A DNA stretch of 64,000 nucleotides from Beijerinckiaceae bacterium RH AL1 (lineage in GTDB: Bacteria > Pseudomonadota > Alphaproteobacteria > Rhizobiales > Beijerinckiaceae), in the NCBI GenBank assembly GCA_901457705.2, contig LR590083.2, positions 2,790,597 to 2,854,596 on the forward strand, in the 5' to 3' direction. This document shows, in pieces, positions 49,211 to 57,360 of the stretch. The notes beneath the pieces were generated by a model, which saw only the letters and a program-made list of their open reading frames with translations, searched no databases and was not told the origin of the DNA. The stretch's first letter is position 1; every line of letters begins with the position of its first letter. A program made the translations under genes and the position numbers.

Positions 49211-50815
49211 TTACTCGGCGGCGTGGGAGAACTGATGCATCGTGTTGTCCTCACCGGCCGCCTTCAGCGCGGCCTCGCCGGCGAAGTACTCCTTGTGGTC
49301 GTCGCCGATGTCGGAGCCGGCCATGTTCTGGTGCTTCACGCAGGCGATGCCGCGGCGGATCTCCTGGCGCTGCACGTCGCGGACGTAGCCGAGCATGCCC
49401 TCGGGGCTGAAGTAGTCCTTGGCCAGCGAGTCGGTCGACAGCGCCGCCGTGTGGTAGGTCGGCAGCGTGATCAGGTGGTGGAAGATGCCGGCATGCGCCG
49501 AGCCGTCCGCCTGGAAGCGGGCGATCCACTTGTCGGCCTCCTGGCCGAGCTCAGTCTCGTCGTAGTCGACGCTCATCAGCTTGGCGCGGTCGTACTTCGA
49601 GACGTCCTTGCCCTCGTCCTTCCACTTGTCGAAGACCTGCTGGCGGAAGTTCAGCGTCCAGTTGAAGGAGGGCGAGTTGTTGTAGACGAGCTTGGCGTTC
49701 GGGATGACCTCGCGGATGCGGTCGACCATGCCCTTGATCTGCTGGACGTGCGGCTTCTCGGTCTCGATCCACAGGAGGTCGGCGCCGTTCTGCAGCGAGG
49801 TGATCGAGTCGAGCACGCAGCGGTCCTCGCCGGTCCCCTTGCGGAATTGGAAGAGGTTCGAGGCCAAACGCTTCGGACGCAGCAGCTTGCCGTTGCGGGT
49901 GATCACGACGTCGCCGTTGCCGACCTGGTCGGGGTTGATCTCGTCGCAATCGAGGAACGAGTTGTACTGGTCGCCGATGTCGCCGGGCTCGCGCGAGTAG
50001 GCGATCTGCTTCGTCAGGCCGGCGCCGAGCGAGTCGGTGCGCGTGACGATGATGCCGTCCTCGACGCCGAGCTCGAGGAACGCGTAGCGGCAGGCCTGGA
50101 CCTTGGCGATGAAGTCGACGTGGGGCACCGTGACCTTGCCGTCCTGGTGGCCGCACTGCTTCTCGTCCGAAACCTGGTTCTCGATCTGCAGCGCGCAGGC
50201 GCCGGCTTCGATCATCTTCTTGGCGAGCAGGTAGGTCGCCTCGGCGTTGCCGAAGCCCGCGTCGATGTCGGCGATGATCGGCACGACGTGCGTCTCGTGG
50301 TTGTCGATCTCGGCGAGGATCTTGTCGGCCTTGGCCTTGTCGCCGGCCTTGCGGGCCGCGTCGACCTCACGGAACATGTTGCCGAGCTCGCGCGCATCGG
50401 CCTGGCGGAGGAAGGTGTAGATCTCCTCGATCAGCGCCGGCACCGAGGTCTTCTCGTGCATCGACTGGTCCGGCAGCGGGCCGAACTCGGAGCGCAGCGC
50501 CGCGACCATCCAGCCCGAGAGATAGATGTACCGGCCCTTCGTCGAGCCGAAGTGCTTCTTGATCGAGATCATCTTCTGCTGGGCGATGAAGCCGTGCCAG
50601 CAGCCGAGCGACTGCGTGTACTTCGACGGATCGGCGTCGTAGGCGGCCATGTCCTCGCGCATGATCTTCGCGGTGTAGCGCGCGATGTCGAGGCCGGTCT
50701 TGAAGCGGTTCTGCAGCCGCATGCGGATCACCGACTCGGGATCGATGCCGGCCCAGGTGCCGTTGTGCGTCTTGATGAGTTGCTCGACCTTCGAAATCTC
50801 GTCTTGGTATGGCAC
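49211..50815 (-). CDS. aceA: Isocitrate lyase
   Basis: 534 residues; splits isocitrate to glyoxylate and succinate in the glyoxylate bypass. Seen are LGCWHGFIAQQKMISIKKHF, ADIDAGFGNAEATYLLAKKM, the active-site Cys in SDEKQCGHQDGKV (KQCGH rather than the usual KKCGH), IVTRTDSLGAG and NNSPSFNWTLNF. The GTG at 50815 has a GAGGAG site and gives the family N-terminus. The divergent ScfR-type regulator suggests induction on acetate. Inserts make it longer than E. coli AceA, like other alphaproteobacterial forms. Confidence 0.95.
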   Translation of the reverse strand: MPYQDEISKVEQLIKTHNGTWAGIDPESVIRMRLQNRFKTGLDIARYTAKIMREDMAAYDADPSKYTQSLGCWHGFIAQQKMISIKKHFGSTKGRYIYLSGWMVAALRSEFGPLPDQSMHEKTSVPALIEEIYTFLRQADARELGNMFREVDAARKAGDKAKADKILAEIDNHETHVVPIIADIDAGFGNAEATYLLAKKMIEAGACALQIENQVSDEKQCGHQDGKVTVPHVDFIAKVQACRYAFLELGVEDGIIVTRTDSLGAGLTKQIAYSREPGDIGDQYNSFLDCDEINPDQVGNGDVVITRNGKLLRPKRLASNLFQFRKGTGEDRCVLDSITSLQNGADLLWIETEKPHVQQIKGMVDRIREVIPNAKLVYNNSPSFNWTLNFRQQVFDKWKDEGKDVSKYDRAKLMSVDYDETELGQEADKWIARFQADGSAHAGIFHHLITLPTYHTAALSTDSLAKDYFSPEGMLGYVRDVQRQEIRRGIACVKHQNMAGSDIGDDHKEYFAGEAALKAAGEDNTMHQFSHAAE

Positions 50816-50978
50816 GTTGGCTCTCCTCGGTGCCCGGTCGGCGGCGCAGCGCTCGGAGCGGCGACCGGACATTTCTTAACAGGTGTTGACAGCGGCCTCG
50901 TGAGGCCCGCGACTAGAGCCCATAGTTCGATCATCGGGCTGCAAAAGGCAAGAAAGCGGTGGTCGCAATCGCGTCATG

Positions 50979-51029
50979 TTGTGTAAGATTTACGCAACTC
51001 TTGTGTAAAGATGTGAACTAATTTACAAG
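50979..51029. promoter_or_regulatory. Candidate ScfR/RamB operator, TTGTGTAA repeats
   Basis: Two imperfect inverted repeats lie between aceA and its divergent regulator: TTGTGTAA-gat-TTACGCAA at 50979-50997, and cTTGTGTAAa at 51000-51009 facing TTTACAAG at 51022-51029. The last half-site is 8 bases before the regulator start. Related short-chain-acyl regulators bind such repeats and control aceA. Confidence 0.65.
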
Positions 51030-51036
51030 TTCGGCC

Positions 51037-52485
51037 GTGAGCGATGTCGCAGACCTTTCCGGCCGCAAGATCCTTGCCGGCCCCCGCCTGAAGCGGCTGC
51101 GCCGCGAGCGCGGCCTCACCCAGGCGCGCATGGCGGAGGAGCTTGCCGTCTCGGCCTCCTACCTGAACCTGATGGAGCGCAACCAGCGCCCCATCACGCT
51201 GCCCGTGCTGGCGCGCCTCACCGACGTGTACGGCGTCGACCCCCGCGACTTCATGGAGGATCGCGCCGGTCCCGCGGTCCAGAGCCTCGAGCAGGTGCTG
51301 GCCGATCCACTGTTCCGCGACACGCCGGTCGCCCGCACGGAGCTGATCGACGCCGCCGAGTACGCGCCCTCCGTCATCGCCGCGATGCAGCGGCTCTACC
51401 GCGCCTACACAGCGGCGCGCGAGGCGGGAGAAGCGCGCGTGCTCGTCGACGCCGACCCCGACCGCACCGAAAGCGTCGCCGGCGACTCGCCGATCGAGCG
51501 CGTCCGCGCGATCCTGCAGGAGCAGCGCAACCATTTTCGCGAGATCGACGACCTCGCCGAGACCTTCGCGTCGGACCTTGCGCTCGAAGGCCCCGAGCCG
51601 TTCCACACCATGGCGGAGCGGCTGCGCGCCCGCCACGGCATTCGCGTCCGCGTCCTGCCGGTCGACGTGATGGGCCAGCGGCTGCGCTGGTACGACCTGC
51701 ACCGGCGACAGCTGCTCATCTCCGAGACCATGGATGCGCCGGGCCGCACGTTCCAGGTCGCCTACCAGCTCGGCATCTCCGAGCACGGCCAGCTCATCAA
51801 CGCCGTCTGCGCCAGGCTCGAGCCGAAGGATGTCGTTGCGCGCCGGCTGCTGCGCGTCACGCTGCTCAACTACTTCGCCGGCGCGGTGATGATGCCCTAC
51901 GCCCGCTTCCACGCCGCGGCGGAGGCAACGGGCCACGACCTCGAGGTGCTGGCCGCGCGCTTCGGCGCCTCGTTCGAGCAGGTCGCGCACCGGCTGACGA
52001 CGCTGGGGCGGCCGACGGCGCGCGGCGTGCCGTTCTTCCTGATGCGCGTCGACATCGCCGGCAACGTGTCGAAGCGCTTCTCGGCCGGCCGCTTCCCCTT
52101 CGCGCAGGCCGGCGGCACCTGCGGCCTGTGGAACGTCCACGCGACCTTCGCCGAGCCCGGCCGCATCCTCACCCAGGTCGTCGAGCTGCCGGACGGCGCA
52201 CAATGGTTCTCGATCGCCCGCACGGTGCGCCGCGCCACCAATCCGCACGGCGCCATCGCGCCCCGCTTCGCGCTGGCGCTCGGCTGCGAGATCAAGTACG
52301 CGCCGCGCCTCGTCTACGCGCGGCGGCTCGATCTCGCCTCGCCCGACGTGACGCCCATCGGCGTCGCCTGCCGGCTTTGCGAGAGGCCGGCCTGCCCGCA
52401 GCGCGCGGCGCCGCCTGCCCTGCGGCCGCTCGACGTTGACGACGCCATGCGCGGCATCTCGCCCTTCGCGTTCAAGGACATCTAG
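51037..52485 (+). CDS. XRE-family regulator, ScfR/RamB type
   Basis: 482 residues. The N-terminal helix-turn-helix (LKRLRRERGLTQARMAEELA with SASYLNLMERNQRPI) is followed by an ImmA/IrrE-like region (HGIRVRVLPVD, QLGISEHGQL). The C-terminal short-chain-fatty-acyl-responsive domain contains FFLMRVDIAGNVSKRFSAGR, AGGTCGLWNVHATF and CEIKYAPRLVYARRLD. Such proteins sense acyl-CoA or redox state and control isocitrate lyase and related genes. Start GTG at 51037. The divergent position to aceA, with shared TTGTGTAA repeats, supports local control and autoregulation. Confidence 0.88.
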   Translation: MSDVADLSGRKILAGPRLKRLRRERGLTQARMAEELAVSASYLNLMERNQRPITLPVLARLTDVYGVDPRDFMEDRAGPAVQSLEQVLADPLFRDTPVARTELIDAAEYAPSVIAAMQRLYRAYTAAREAGEARVLVDADPDRTESVAGDSPIERVRAILQEQRNHFREIDDLAETFASDLALEGPEPFHTMAERLRARHGIRVRVLPVDVMGQRLRWYDLHRRQLLISETMDAPGRTFQVAYQLGISEHGQLINAVCARLEPKDVVARRLLRVTLLNYFAGAVMMPYARFHAAAEATGHDLEVLAARFGASFEQVAHRLTTLGRPTARGVPFFLMRVDIAGNVSKRFSAGRFPFAQAGGTCGLWNVHATFAEPGRILTQVVELPDGAQWFSIARTVRRATNPHGAIAPRFALALGCEIKYAPRLVYARRLDLASPDVTPIGVACRLCERPACPQRAAPPALRPLDVDDAMRGISPFAFKDI

Positions 52486-52602
52486 CCCGGCCCGCTATGA
52501 GCTGCCGTCTGGCGGCGACCGGTGTCTCTTAGACCACGACCGATCGGCACCGCCCTTCCTCCCCCGGCTTCGCGCGCCTACCTAGGGGGTCGGAGGGCAT
52601 TC

Positions 52603-52929
52603 ATGTCGCGATCGATCACCATGAGCTTCCCGCACGAGCTCGGCATCGCCGAGGCGAAGCGGCGCATCGGCGAGCGCTTCGATCTTCTGAAGCGCGAGTA
52701 CGTCGACAAGGTCGGCAAGGCCGACATCGCCTGGGTCGGCGATACCGCGCATCTCGACGTCAGCGCGCTCGGCCAGCGGGCGACGGCGGAGATCGAGGTC
52801 AAGGCCGCCGATATCCGCGTCGAGGTGCACCTGCCCTGGCTGCTCGCGGCCATGGCGAGCAAGGTCGAGGGGCTTCTCAAGTCGAATGCGCAGGACACGC
52901 TGCGCATCGGGACGACCAAGAAGGTCTAG
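52603..52929 (+). CDS. Polyhydroxyalkanoic acid system family protein
   Basis: 108 residues from the ATG at 52603, behind GGAGGG. SITMSFPHELGIAEAKRRIG and DIRVEVHLPWLLAAMASKVE match the PHA-granule-region family, small proteins linked to polyester storage granules. The function in granule formation is inferred. It lies alone between the acetate regulator and the convergent MaoC gene. Confidence 0.8.
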   Translation: MSRSITMSFPHELGIAEAKRRIGERFDLLKREYVDKVGKADIAWVGDTAHLDVSALGQRATAEIEVKAADIRVEVHLPWLLAAMASKVEGLLKSNAQDTLRIGTTKKV

Positions 52930-52936
52930 AGCAGGT

Positions 52937-53391
52937 CTAGACGTAGATCACGCTGATCATCTCGGCGACGAGCGCCGGGCGCGTCTCGCCCTCGATCTCG
53001 ACCGTCACCTCGGTGATGCGGTCCCAGCGCCCCGGCTGGACCTCGCGGATGTCGACGATCTTGAAGTGCGACCTGATCCGCTTGCCGGCGCGCACGGGCG
53101 CGGTGAAGCGGATGCGGTTGTAGCCGTAGTTGACCGCCATGCGCACTGGCTGCGGGCTCGGCAGCGCCTCGTAGGCCATCGCCGGCACGAGCGAGAGCGT
53201 AAGCAGGCCGTGCGCGATCGTCCCGCCGTAGGGGTCGTTGCGGCGCGCTCGGGATCGACATGGATGAACTGGTCGTCGCCTGTCGTCGCGGCGAAGGCAT
53301 CGATGCGGGCCTGATCCACGTCCACCCAGCTCGAGACCCCGGCCTCGCGGCCGATCATCGCCCTTATTTCCTCGATAGTGGCTGCAACCAA
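52937..53391 (-). pseudogene. MaoC-family enoyl-CoA hydratase/dehydratase, one-base frameshift
   Basis: MaoC-like hot-dog hydratase, about 151 residues when joined. The N-terminal half (WVDVDQARIDAFAATTGDDQ, FIHVDPERAA with catalytic Asp and His) and the second half (GGTIAHGLLTLSLVPAMAYE, NYGYNRIRFTAPVRAGKRI) lie in different frames. One base added near 53241 gives ERAANDPYGGTIAHG. The TTG at 53391 has GGAGG five bases upstream and is preferred to a GTG at 53397. A sequence error is likely. It may act on PHA or fatty-acid intermediates. Confidence 0.82.
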
Positions 53392-53538
53392 TCCCACCTC
53401 CCGTGCGTCGATGGGACTTACCTCAGACGATTGGCCAAAGGAACGATCCCAGACGATCGTCAGTTGCCAAGCTCTGCGTCAAATGACATCTGGCGCGTCC
53501 CGCGGGCCGTCCGAGGGTTAGATCGATCGGGTGAAGGC

Positions 53539-54072
53539 ATGTCGCATCTCGAAATTCTTCTCGTCGACGACGATCCGCTGATCCGGCACGTCATCGCCGA
53601 CGAGCTGGAGGAAGCCGGTCACTTCGTGACGCCCGCCGTCGGTCCCGAAGCGGCGATCGAGCTTTTGCACGACAACGATGCCTTCGACCTCATCCTGATC
53701 GACTACACGATGCCCGGCATGACCGGCGGCGACCTCGCCCGGCACATTCTCGGGATCATGCCGAACGCGCGCGTGGCGATTCTCACGGGCATGACCGACC
53801 TGCCGGACCCGCCGCCCTGCCCGGTGCTGACCAAGGGCATGCGCATGTCCGAGCTCATCAAGGCGATCGAGGCCGTGGCGGCCGGCGATCGCGTCTCCGT
53901 CGCCCACGACGCCTCGGCCAGCCGCGTCGACCTCATGGTGGACCAGATGGCGACAAAGCCGGCGGTCGGCGGCGTGCGCAGCGGCATCGCCTCGACCTAC
54001 GAGGCGCCGGAGCCCGCCGAGGGCCTGCCGGACGCCTTCGCATCGGTGCTCGGCCGCCTCGACGACAAGTGA
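53539..54072 (+). CDS. Single-domain response regulator with C-terminal extension
   Basis: 177 residues. A receiver domain (1-117) has acidic pocket ILLVDDDPLIRHV, phospho-acceptor Asp in LILIDYTMPGMTGGDLA and conserved Lys in VLTKGM. The remaining 60 residues are low-complexity and carry no output domain. It probably acts by protein contact. The stop overlaps the alkB start (GTGA), so it heads an operon with alkB and a GNAT gene. Confidence 0.82.
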   Translation: MSHLEILLVDDDPLIRHVIADELEEAGHFVTPAVGPEAAIELLHDNDAFDLILIDYTMPGMTGGDLARHILGIMPNARVAILTGMTDLPDPPPCPVLTKGMRMSELIKAIEAVAAGDRVSVAHDASASRVDLMVDQMATKPAVGGVRSGIASTYEAPEPAEGLPDAFASVLGRLDDK

Positions 54073-54719
54073 GCCCCGCGGCGATCGAGGCCGCGCCGGG
54101 GCTTCGCTATCTCCCCGGCTTCCTCGATCGCGACGGGCAGGCCGCGTTGCTCGCCGAGATACGCCAGGTGCTGGCGGACGCGCCGCTCTTCACCCCGACG
54201 ATGCCGCGCAGCGGCACGCCGTTCTCGGTGCGGATGAGCAACTGCGGGCCCCTCGGCTGGGTCTCGGATCGCACCGGCTATCGCTACGACCCGATCCATC
54301 CCGCGACGGGCCGCGCCTGGCCGCCGCTGCCGAAGCTCGTGCTCGACGCCTGGGCAAAGCTCGCCGACTACCCGGAGCCGCCCGAAGCCTGCCTGATCAA
54401 CTACTACGACGGCAGCGCCAAGATGGGCCTGCATCAGGACCGCGACGAGGAGAGCTTCGTCGCGCCCGTCGTGTCGCTGTCGCTCGGCGACACCTGCGTG
54501 TTCCGCTACGGCGGCACCGAGCGGCGCGGCCCGACGAAAAGCCTCAAGCTGCAATCCGGCGATGCGCTCGTGCTCGGCGGCGCCGCGCGCCTCGCCTTCC
54601 ACGGCGTCGACCGCATCCTCGCCGGATCCTCGACTCTCCTGGACGAAGGCGGCCGCTTCAACCTCACGCTACGCCGGGTGACGGGCGAGCGGCTTTTAGC
54701 ACCGCAAGACGATGTTTGA
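54069..54719 (+). CDS. alkB: Alkylated DNA repair dioxygenase
   Basis: 216 residues; Fe(II)/2-oxoglutarate dioxygenase that repairs 1-methyladenine and 3-methylcytosine. Seen are SVRMSNCGPLGWVSDRTGYR, the iron ligands in MGLHQDRDE (His, Asp) and FHGVDRI (His), and the 2-oxoglutarate Arg in RFNLTLRR. GTG start overlaps the response-regulator stop, and its end overlaps the acetyltransferase start by 8 bases. Confidence 0.93.
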   Translation: MSPAAIEAAPGLRYLPGFLDRDGQAALLAEIRQVLADAPLFTPTMPRSGTPFSVRMSNCGPLGWVSDRTGYRYDPIHPATGRAWPPLPKLVLDAWAKLADYPEPPEACLINYYDGSAKMGLHQDRDEESFVAPVVSLSLGDTCVFRYGGTERRGPTKSLKLQSGDALVLGGAARLAFHGVDRILAGSSTLLDEGGRFNLTLRRVTGERLLAPQDDV

Positions 54720-55170
54720 GGTTCGTGCCGACGATCTCGCGGCCGAGCAGGTCAAGGCGCTGCTCGAGTTCCACCTCATCGGGATGCACGGCGCGTCGCC
54801 GCCCGGCAGCGTGTTCGCACTCGACCTTGCGGGTCTCACGTCTCCTCAGGTCACGGTCTGGACGGCATGGCGCGGCGAGCGCGTCGCCGCCGTCGGAGCC
54901 CTCAAGATGCTCGGCGACGGGGATGCGGAGGTGAAGTCGATGCGCACCCATCCGAGCTTCATCCGGATGGGAGCCGGCTCGGCCATTCTCGACACGATCA
55001 TCGCGGCGGCGCGATCGCGCGACGTGCGCCGGCTCAGCCTCGAGACCGGGAGCGGACCCGTCTTCGAGCCGGCGCTTGCGCTCTATCGCAAGCGCGGCTT
55101 CGTCAACGGGGCCGCGTTCGCGCAGTACCGGCCGAGCGACTTCAACCAGTTCCTGCACCTCGACCTGTGA
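54712..55170 (+). CDS. GNAT family N-acetyltransferase
   Basis: 152 residues, single GNAT fold, similar to YsnE/PanZ-like small acetyltransferases. The acetyl-CoA segment is RMGAGSAILDTIIAAARSRD, with LSLETGSGPVFEPALALYRK and RGFV at the C-terminus. The substrate is unknown. Overlap with alkB by 8 bases suggests co-translation. Confidence 0.88.
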   Translation: MFEVRADDLAAEQVKALLEFHLIGMHGASPPGSVFALDLAGLTSPQVTVWTAWRGERVAAVGALKMLGDGDAEVKSMRTHPSFIRMGAGSAILDTIIAAARSRDVRRLSLETGSGPVFEPALALYRKRGFVNGAAFAQYRPSDFNQFLHLDL

Positions 55171-55177
55171 GCGGGCC

Positions 55178-55813
55178 TCAGGCCTTCGGGCCGCCGCGCG
55201 CGACGCCGACCTTGGCGGCGCGCAGCGTGCGCTCGCCGATGGTGTAGCCCGGCTCGACGACCTGCTTCACCGTGCCCGTCGCCACGCTCTCGTCCGGGAT
55301 CTCGAACAGCACCTCGTGCTGGTTCGGGTCGAACTTCTTGCCGAGCGGCTCCATCTGCTTCACGCCGAACCGCGCGAGACGCGCGAGAAAGTCGCGCTCG
55401 GTCAGCGTGATGCCCTCGACGAAGCCCTTCACCGCCGGGTCGGCGGCGGCCAGCGCCTCCGCCGGGAGCGCCTCGATGGCGCGGCGCAGGTTGTCGGCAA
55501 AGCCCAGCATCTCGCGGGCGAACGAGGTGACGCCGTAGGCCTTGGCGTCGGTCACCTCGCGCTCGGTGCGCCGGCGCAGGTTCTCCATCTCGGCAAGCGT
55601 GCGCAGCGAGCGATCCTTGAGCTCGACGTTCTCCGCCTGCAGCGCCTCGAGCACCTTGAACGGATCGGGCTCGGCGCCGGCGGTCGCCTCGGCGCCGGCG
55701 CTCGCCGCGGCCGACGCAGCGGCGCTCGCCTGCGTGCCCTCGGCATTCGCCGTGGCCTCGGCCGAGCCGTTCGAGTTCGCCGGCTTCGGCTGCTCTGGCT
55801 TGAAGTCGTTCAT
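55178..55813 (-). CDS. grpE: Nucleotide exchange factor GrpE
   Basis: 211 residues; exchanges ADP on DnaK. An Ala/Glu-rich N-terminus (1-50) precedes the long helix ([34 protein letters not shown]) and the beta-domain motif [20 protein letters not shown], then [19 protein letters not shown]. Convergent with the GNAT gene. A candidate heat-shock promoter lies upstream, in the gap shared with the divergent oxidoreductase. Confidence 0.94.
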   Translation of the reverse strand: MNDFKPEQPKPANSNGSAEATANAEGTQASAAASAAASAGAEATAGAEPDPFKVLEALQAENVELKDRSLRTLAEMENLRRRTEREVTDAKAYGVTSFAREMLGFADNLRRAIEALPAEALAAADPAVKGFVEGITLTERDFLARLARFGVKQMEPLGKKFDPNQHEVLFEIPDESVATGTVKQVVEPGYTIGERTLRAAKVGVARGGPKA

Positions 55814-55849
55814 GAAACCCTATTGGACCTAGCGTGAAAACCGGCCTCC

Positions 55850-55878
55850 ATATCAGTTTTGCGGGCCTGAATATCAAG
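55850..55878 (-). promoter_or_regulatory. Candidate RpoH promoter of grpE
   Basis: On the minus strand CTTGAT (55873-55878) and CTGATAT (55850-55856) are separated by 16 bases, close to the alphaproteobacterial heat-shock pattern (CTTGA, then about C-TAT-T), 37 bases before the grpE start. Confidence 0.4.
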
Positions 55879-55903
55879 GCGAACGAAGGGTTCCGGTGTT
55901 CTC

Positions 55904-57010
55904 ATGGACCATGTCGAATGCGTCGTGGCCGGCGCCGGGGTCGTCGGGCTGGCGATCGCCCGCGCGCTCGCTATGGCCGGGCGCCCGGTGCTGGTGCTCG
56001 AGGCCGCCGAGGGGCTTTGCGCCGGCACGTCGGGCCGCGGCAGCGGCGTCATCCACGCCGGGCTCTACTATCCGCCGGGCAGCCTGAAGGCGCGTCTCTG
56101 CGCCGAGGGCCGCCGGCGCCTCTACGACTATGCCGAGACCCACCACATCCCGCATCGCCGCCTGGGCAAGATCGTCGTCGCGACCTCGACACAGGAGGAC
56201 GCCTCGCTCGCCGACATCGCTGCCACCGCGCGCGAGAACGGCGTCGACGATCTTGCGCCGCTCTCCGCTGCGGACGCGCGGGCTCTCGAGCCGGCGCTCG
56301 CCTGCACCAGTGCATTGCTCTCCCCCTCGACAGGGGTCGTCGACGCCCCGGCGCTGATACGCGCGCTCTTGGACGACGCGGAAGAGTTCGGCGCCGTCAC
56401 CGCCTTCCGCGCGCCGCTGGAGCGCGCCTTCCGCACCAAGCAAGGCTTCGTGCTCGACGTCGGCGGCGCCGCGCCGATGCGGCTCGGCTGCAGCGTGCTC
56501 GTCAATGCCGCCGGCCATGGCGCGCCGGCCCTGGCAGCGGCGGTCGAGGGCATGCCGCCGAAGCGCGTGCCGAAGGCCGCCTTCGCCAAAGGCAGCTACT
56601 TCGCCCTGCGCGGGCCCAGCCCCTTCACGCGGCTGATCTATCCCCTGCCGGGGCAAGGCGGCCTCGGCATCCACCTTACCGCCATGCTCGACGGTCGCGT
56701 CCTGTTCGGTCCCGACGTCGAATGGATCGCAGAGCTCGATTACTCCGTCGATGCCGCACGCGCGGACGCCTTCGCGGCCGACATCCGCCGCTACTGGCCG
56801 GCGCTGCCCGACGACGCTCTCGTGCCGGCTGGCGCCGGCATCCGGCCGAAGATCACGGCGAAGGGCGAGCCGTCGCGCGACTTCGTCATCGAGGGCGAGG
56901 CGGACCATGGCGTCGCGGGCCTGGTGAATCTCTTCGGCATCGAGTCTCCCGGCCTGACCGCCGCGCTCGCCATCGCCGAGCATGTCCGCGACCTCGCGCT
57001 GCGGTTTTGA
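55904..57010 (+). CDS. FAD-dependent L-2-hydroxyglutarate oxidase/dehydrogenase-like
   Basis: 368 residues of the DAO family. The FAD motif VAGAGVVGLAIARALAMAGR is followed by SGRGSGVIHAGLYYPPGSLK, the signature of L-2-hydroxyglutarate dehydrogenases (LhgO). GAGIRPKITAKGEPSRDFVI and GLVNLFGIESPGLTAALAIA close the fold. It oxidises a 2-hydroxyacid, most likely L-2-hydroxyglutarate, to the 2-oxo acid. ATG at 55904. Divergent from grpE. Confidence 0.87.
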   Translation: MDHVECVVAGAGVVGLAIARALAMAGRPVLVLEAAEGLCAGTSGRGSGVIHAGLYYPPGSLKARLCAEGRRRLYDYAETHHIPHRRLGKIVVATSTQEDASLADIAATARENGVDDLAPLSAADARALEPALACTSALLSPSTGVVDAPALIRALLDDAEEFGAVTAFRAPLERAFRTKQGFVLDVGGAAPMRLGCSVLVNAAGHGAPALAAAVEGMPPKRVPKAAFAKGSYFALRGPSPFTRLIYPLPGQGGLGIHLTAMLDGRVLFGPDVEWIAELDYSVDAARADAFAADIRRYWPALPDDALVPAGAGIRPKITAKGEPSRDFVIEGEADHGVAGLVNLFGIESPGLTAALAIAEHVRDLALRF

Positions 57011-57075
57011 GCGAAGCGCCGATCTGCTAAAGCCGACCCGGCTGCAAAGGGCGGCTCTACGAGAGGCAATTTTCC

Positions 57076-57282
57076 ATGAAGATCTCGGCTCGCAACCAGC
57101 TCGCCGGCACGATTGTCGAGGTGCACAAGGGCGCGACCACCTCGCATGTCGTCATCGACGTCGGCGGCACGCATATCTTCGCCTCGATCACCAACGAGGC
57201 CGTTGCCGATCTCGGCCTCGAGCCCGGGAAAAAGGCCACGGCGCTCATCAAGGCGTCCGACGTGATGGTCGCAACCGACTGA
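57076..57282 (+). CDS. Molybdopterin-binding (Mop/TOBE) domain protein
   Basis: 68 residues, one molbindin domain (ISARNQLAGTIVEVHKGATT, then SHVVIDVGGTHIFASITNEA). Binds molybdate as an oligomer for storage or homeostasis. Complete and single-domain. It stands alone, with no molybdenum cofactor genes nearby. Confidence 0.92.
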   Translation: MKISARNQLAGTIVEVHKGATTSHVVIDVGGTHIFASITNEAVADLGLEPGKKATALIKASDVMVATD

Positions 57283-57360
57283 CGACACCATCTTAAGACA
57301 CGGCACGCAGGCTTATGCCACTCAGGCTTGGGCGTTGTGTGGAGGACGGAGGACGCACCC

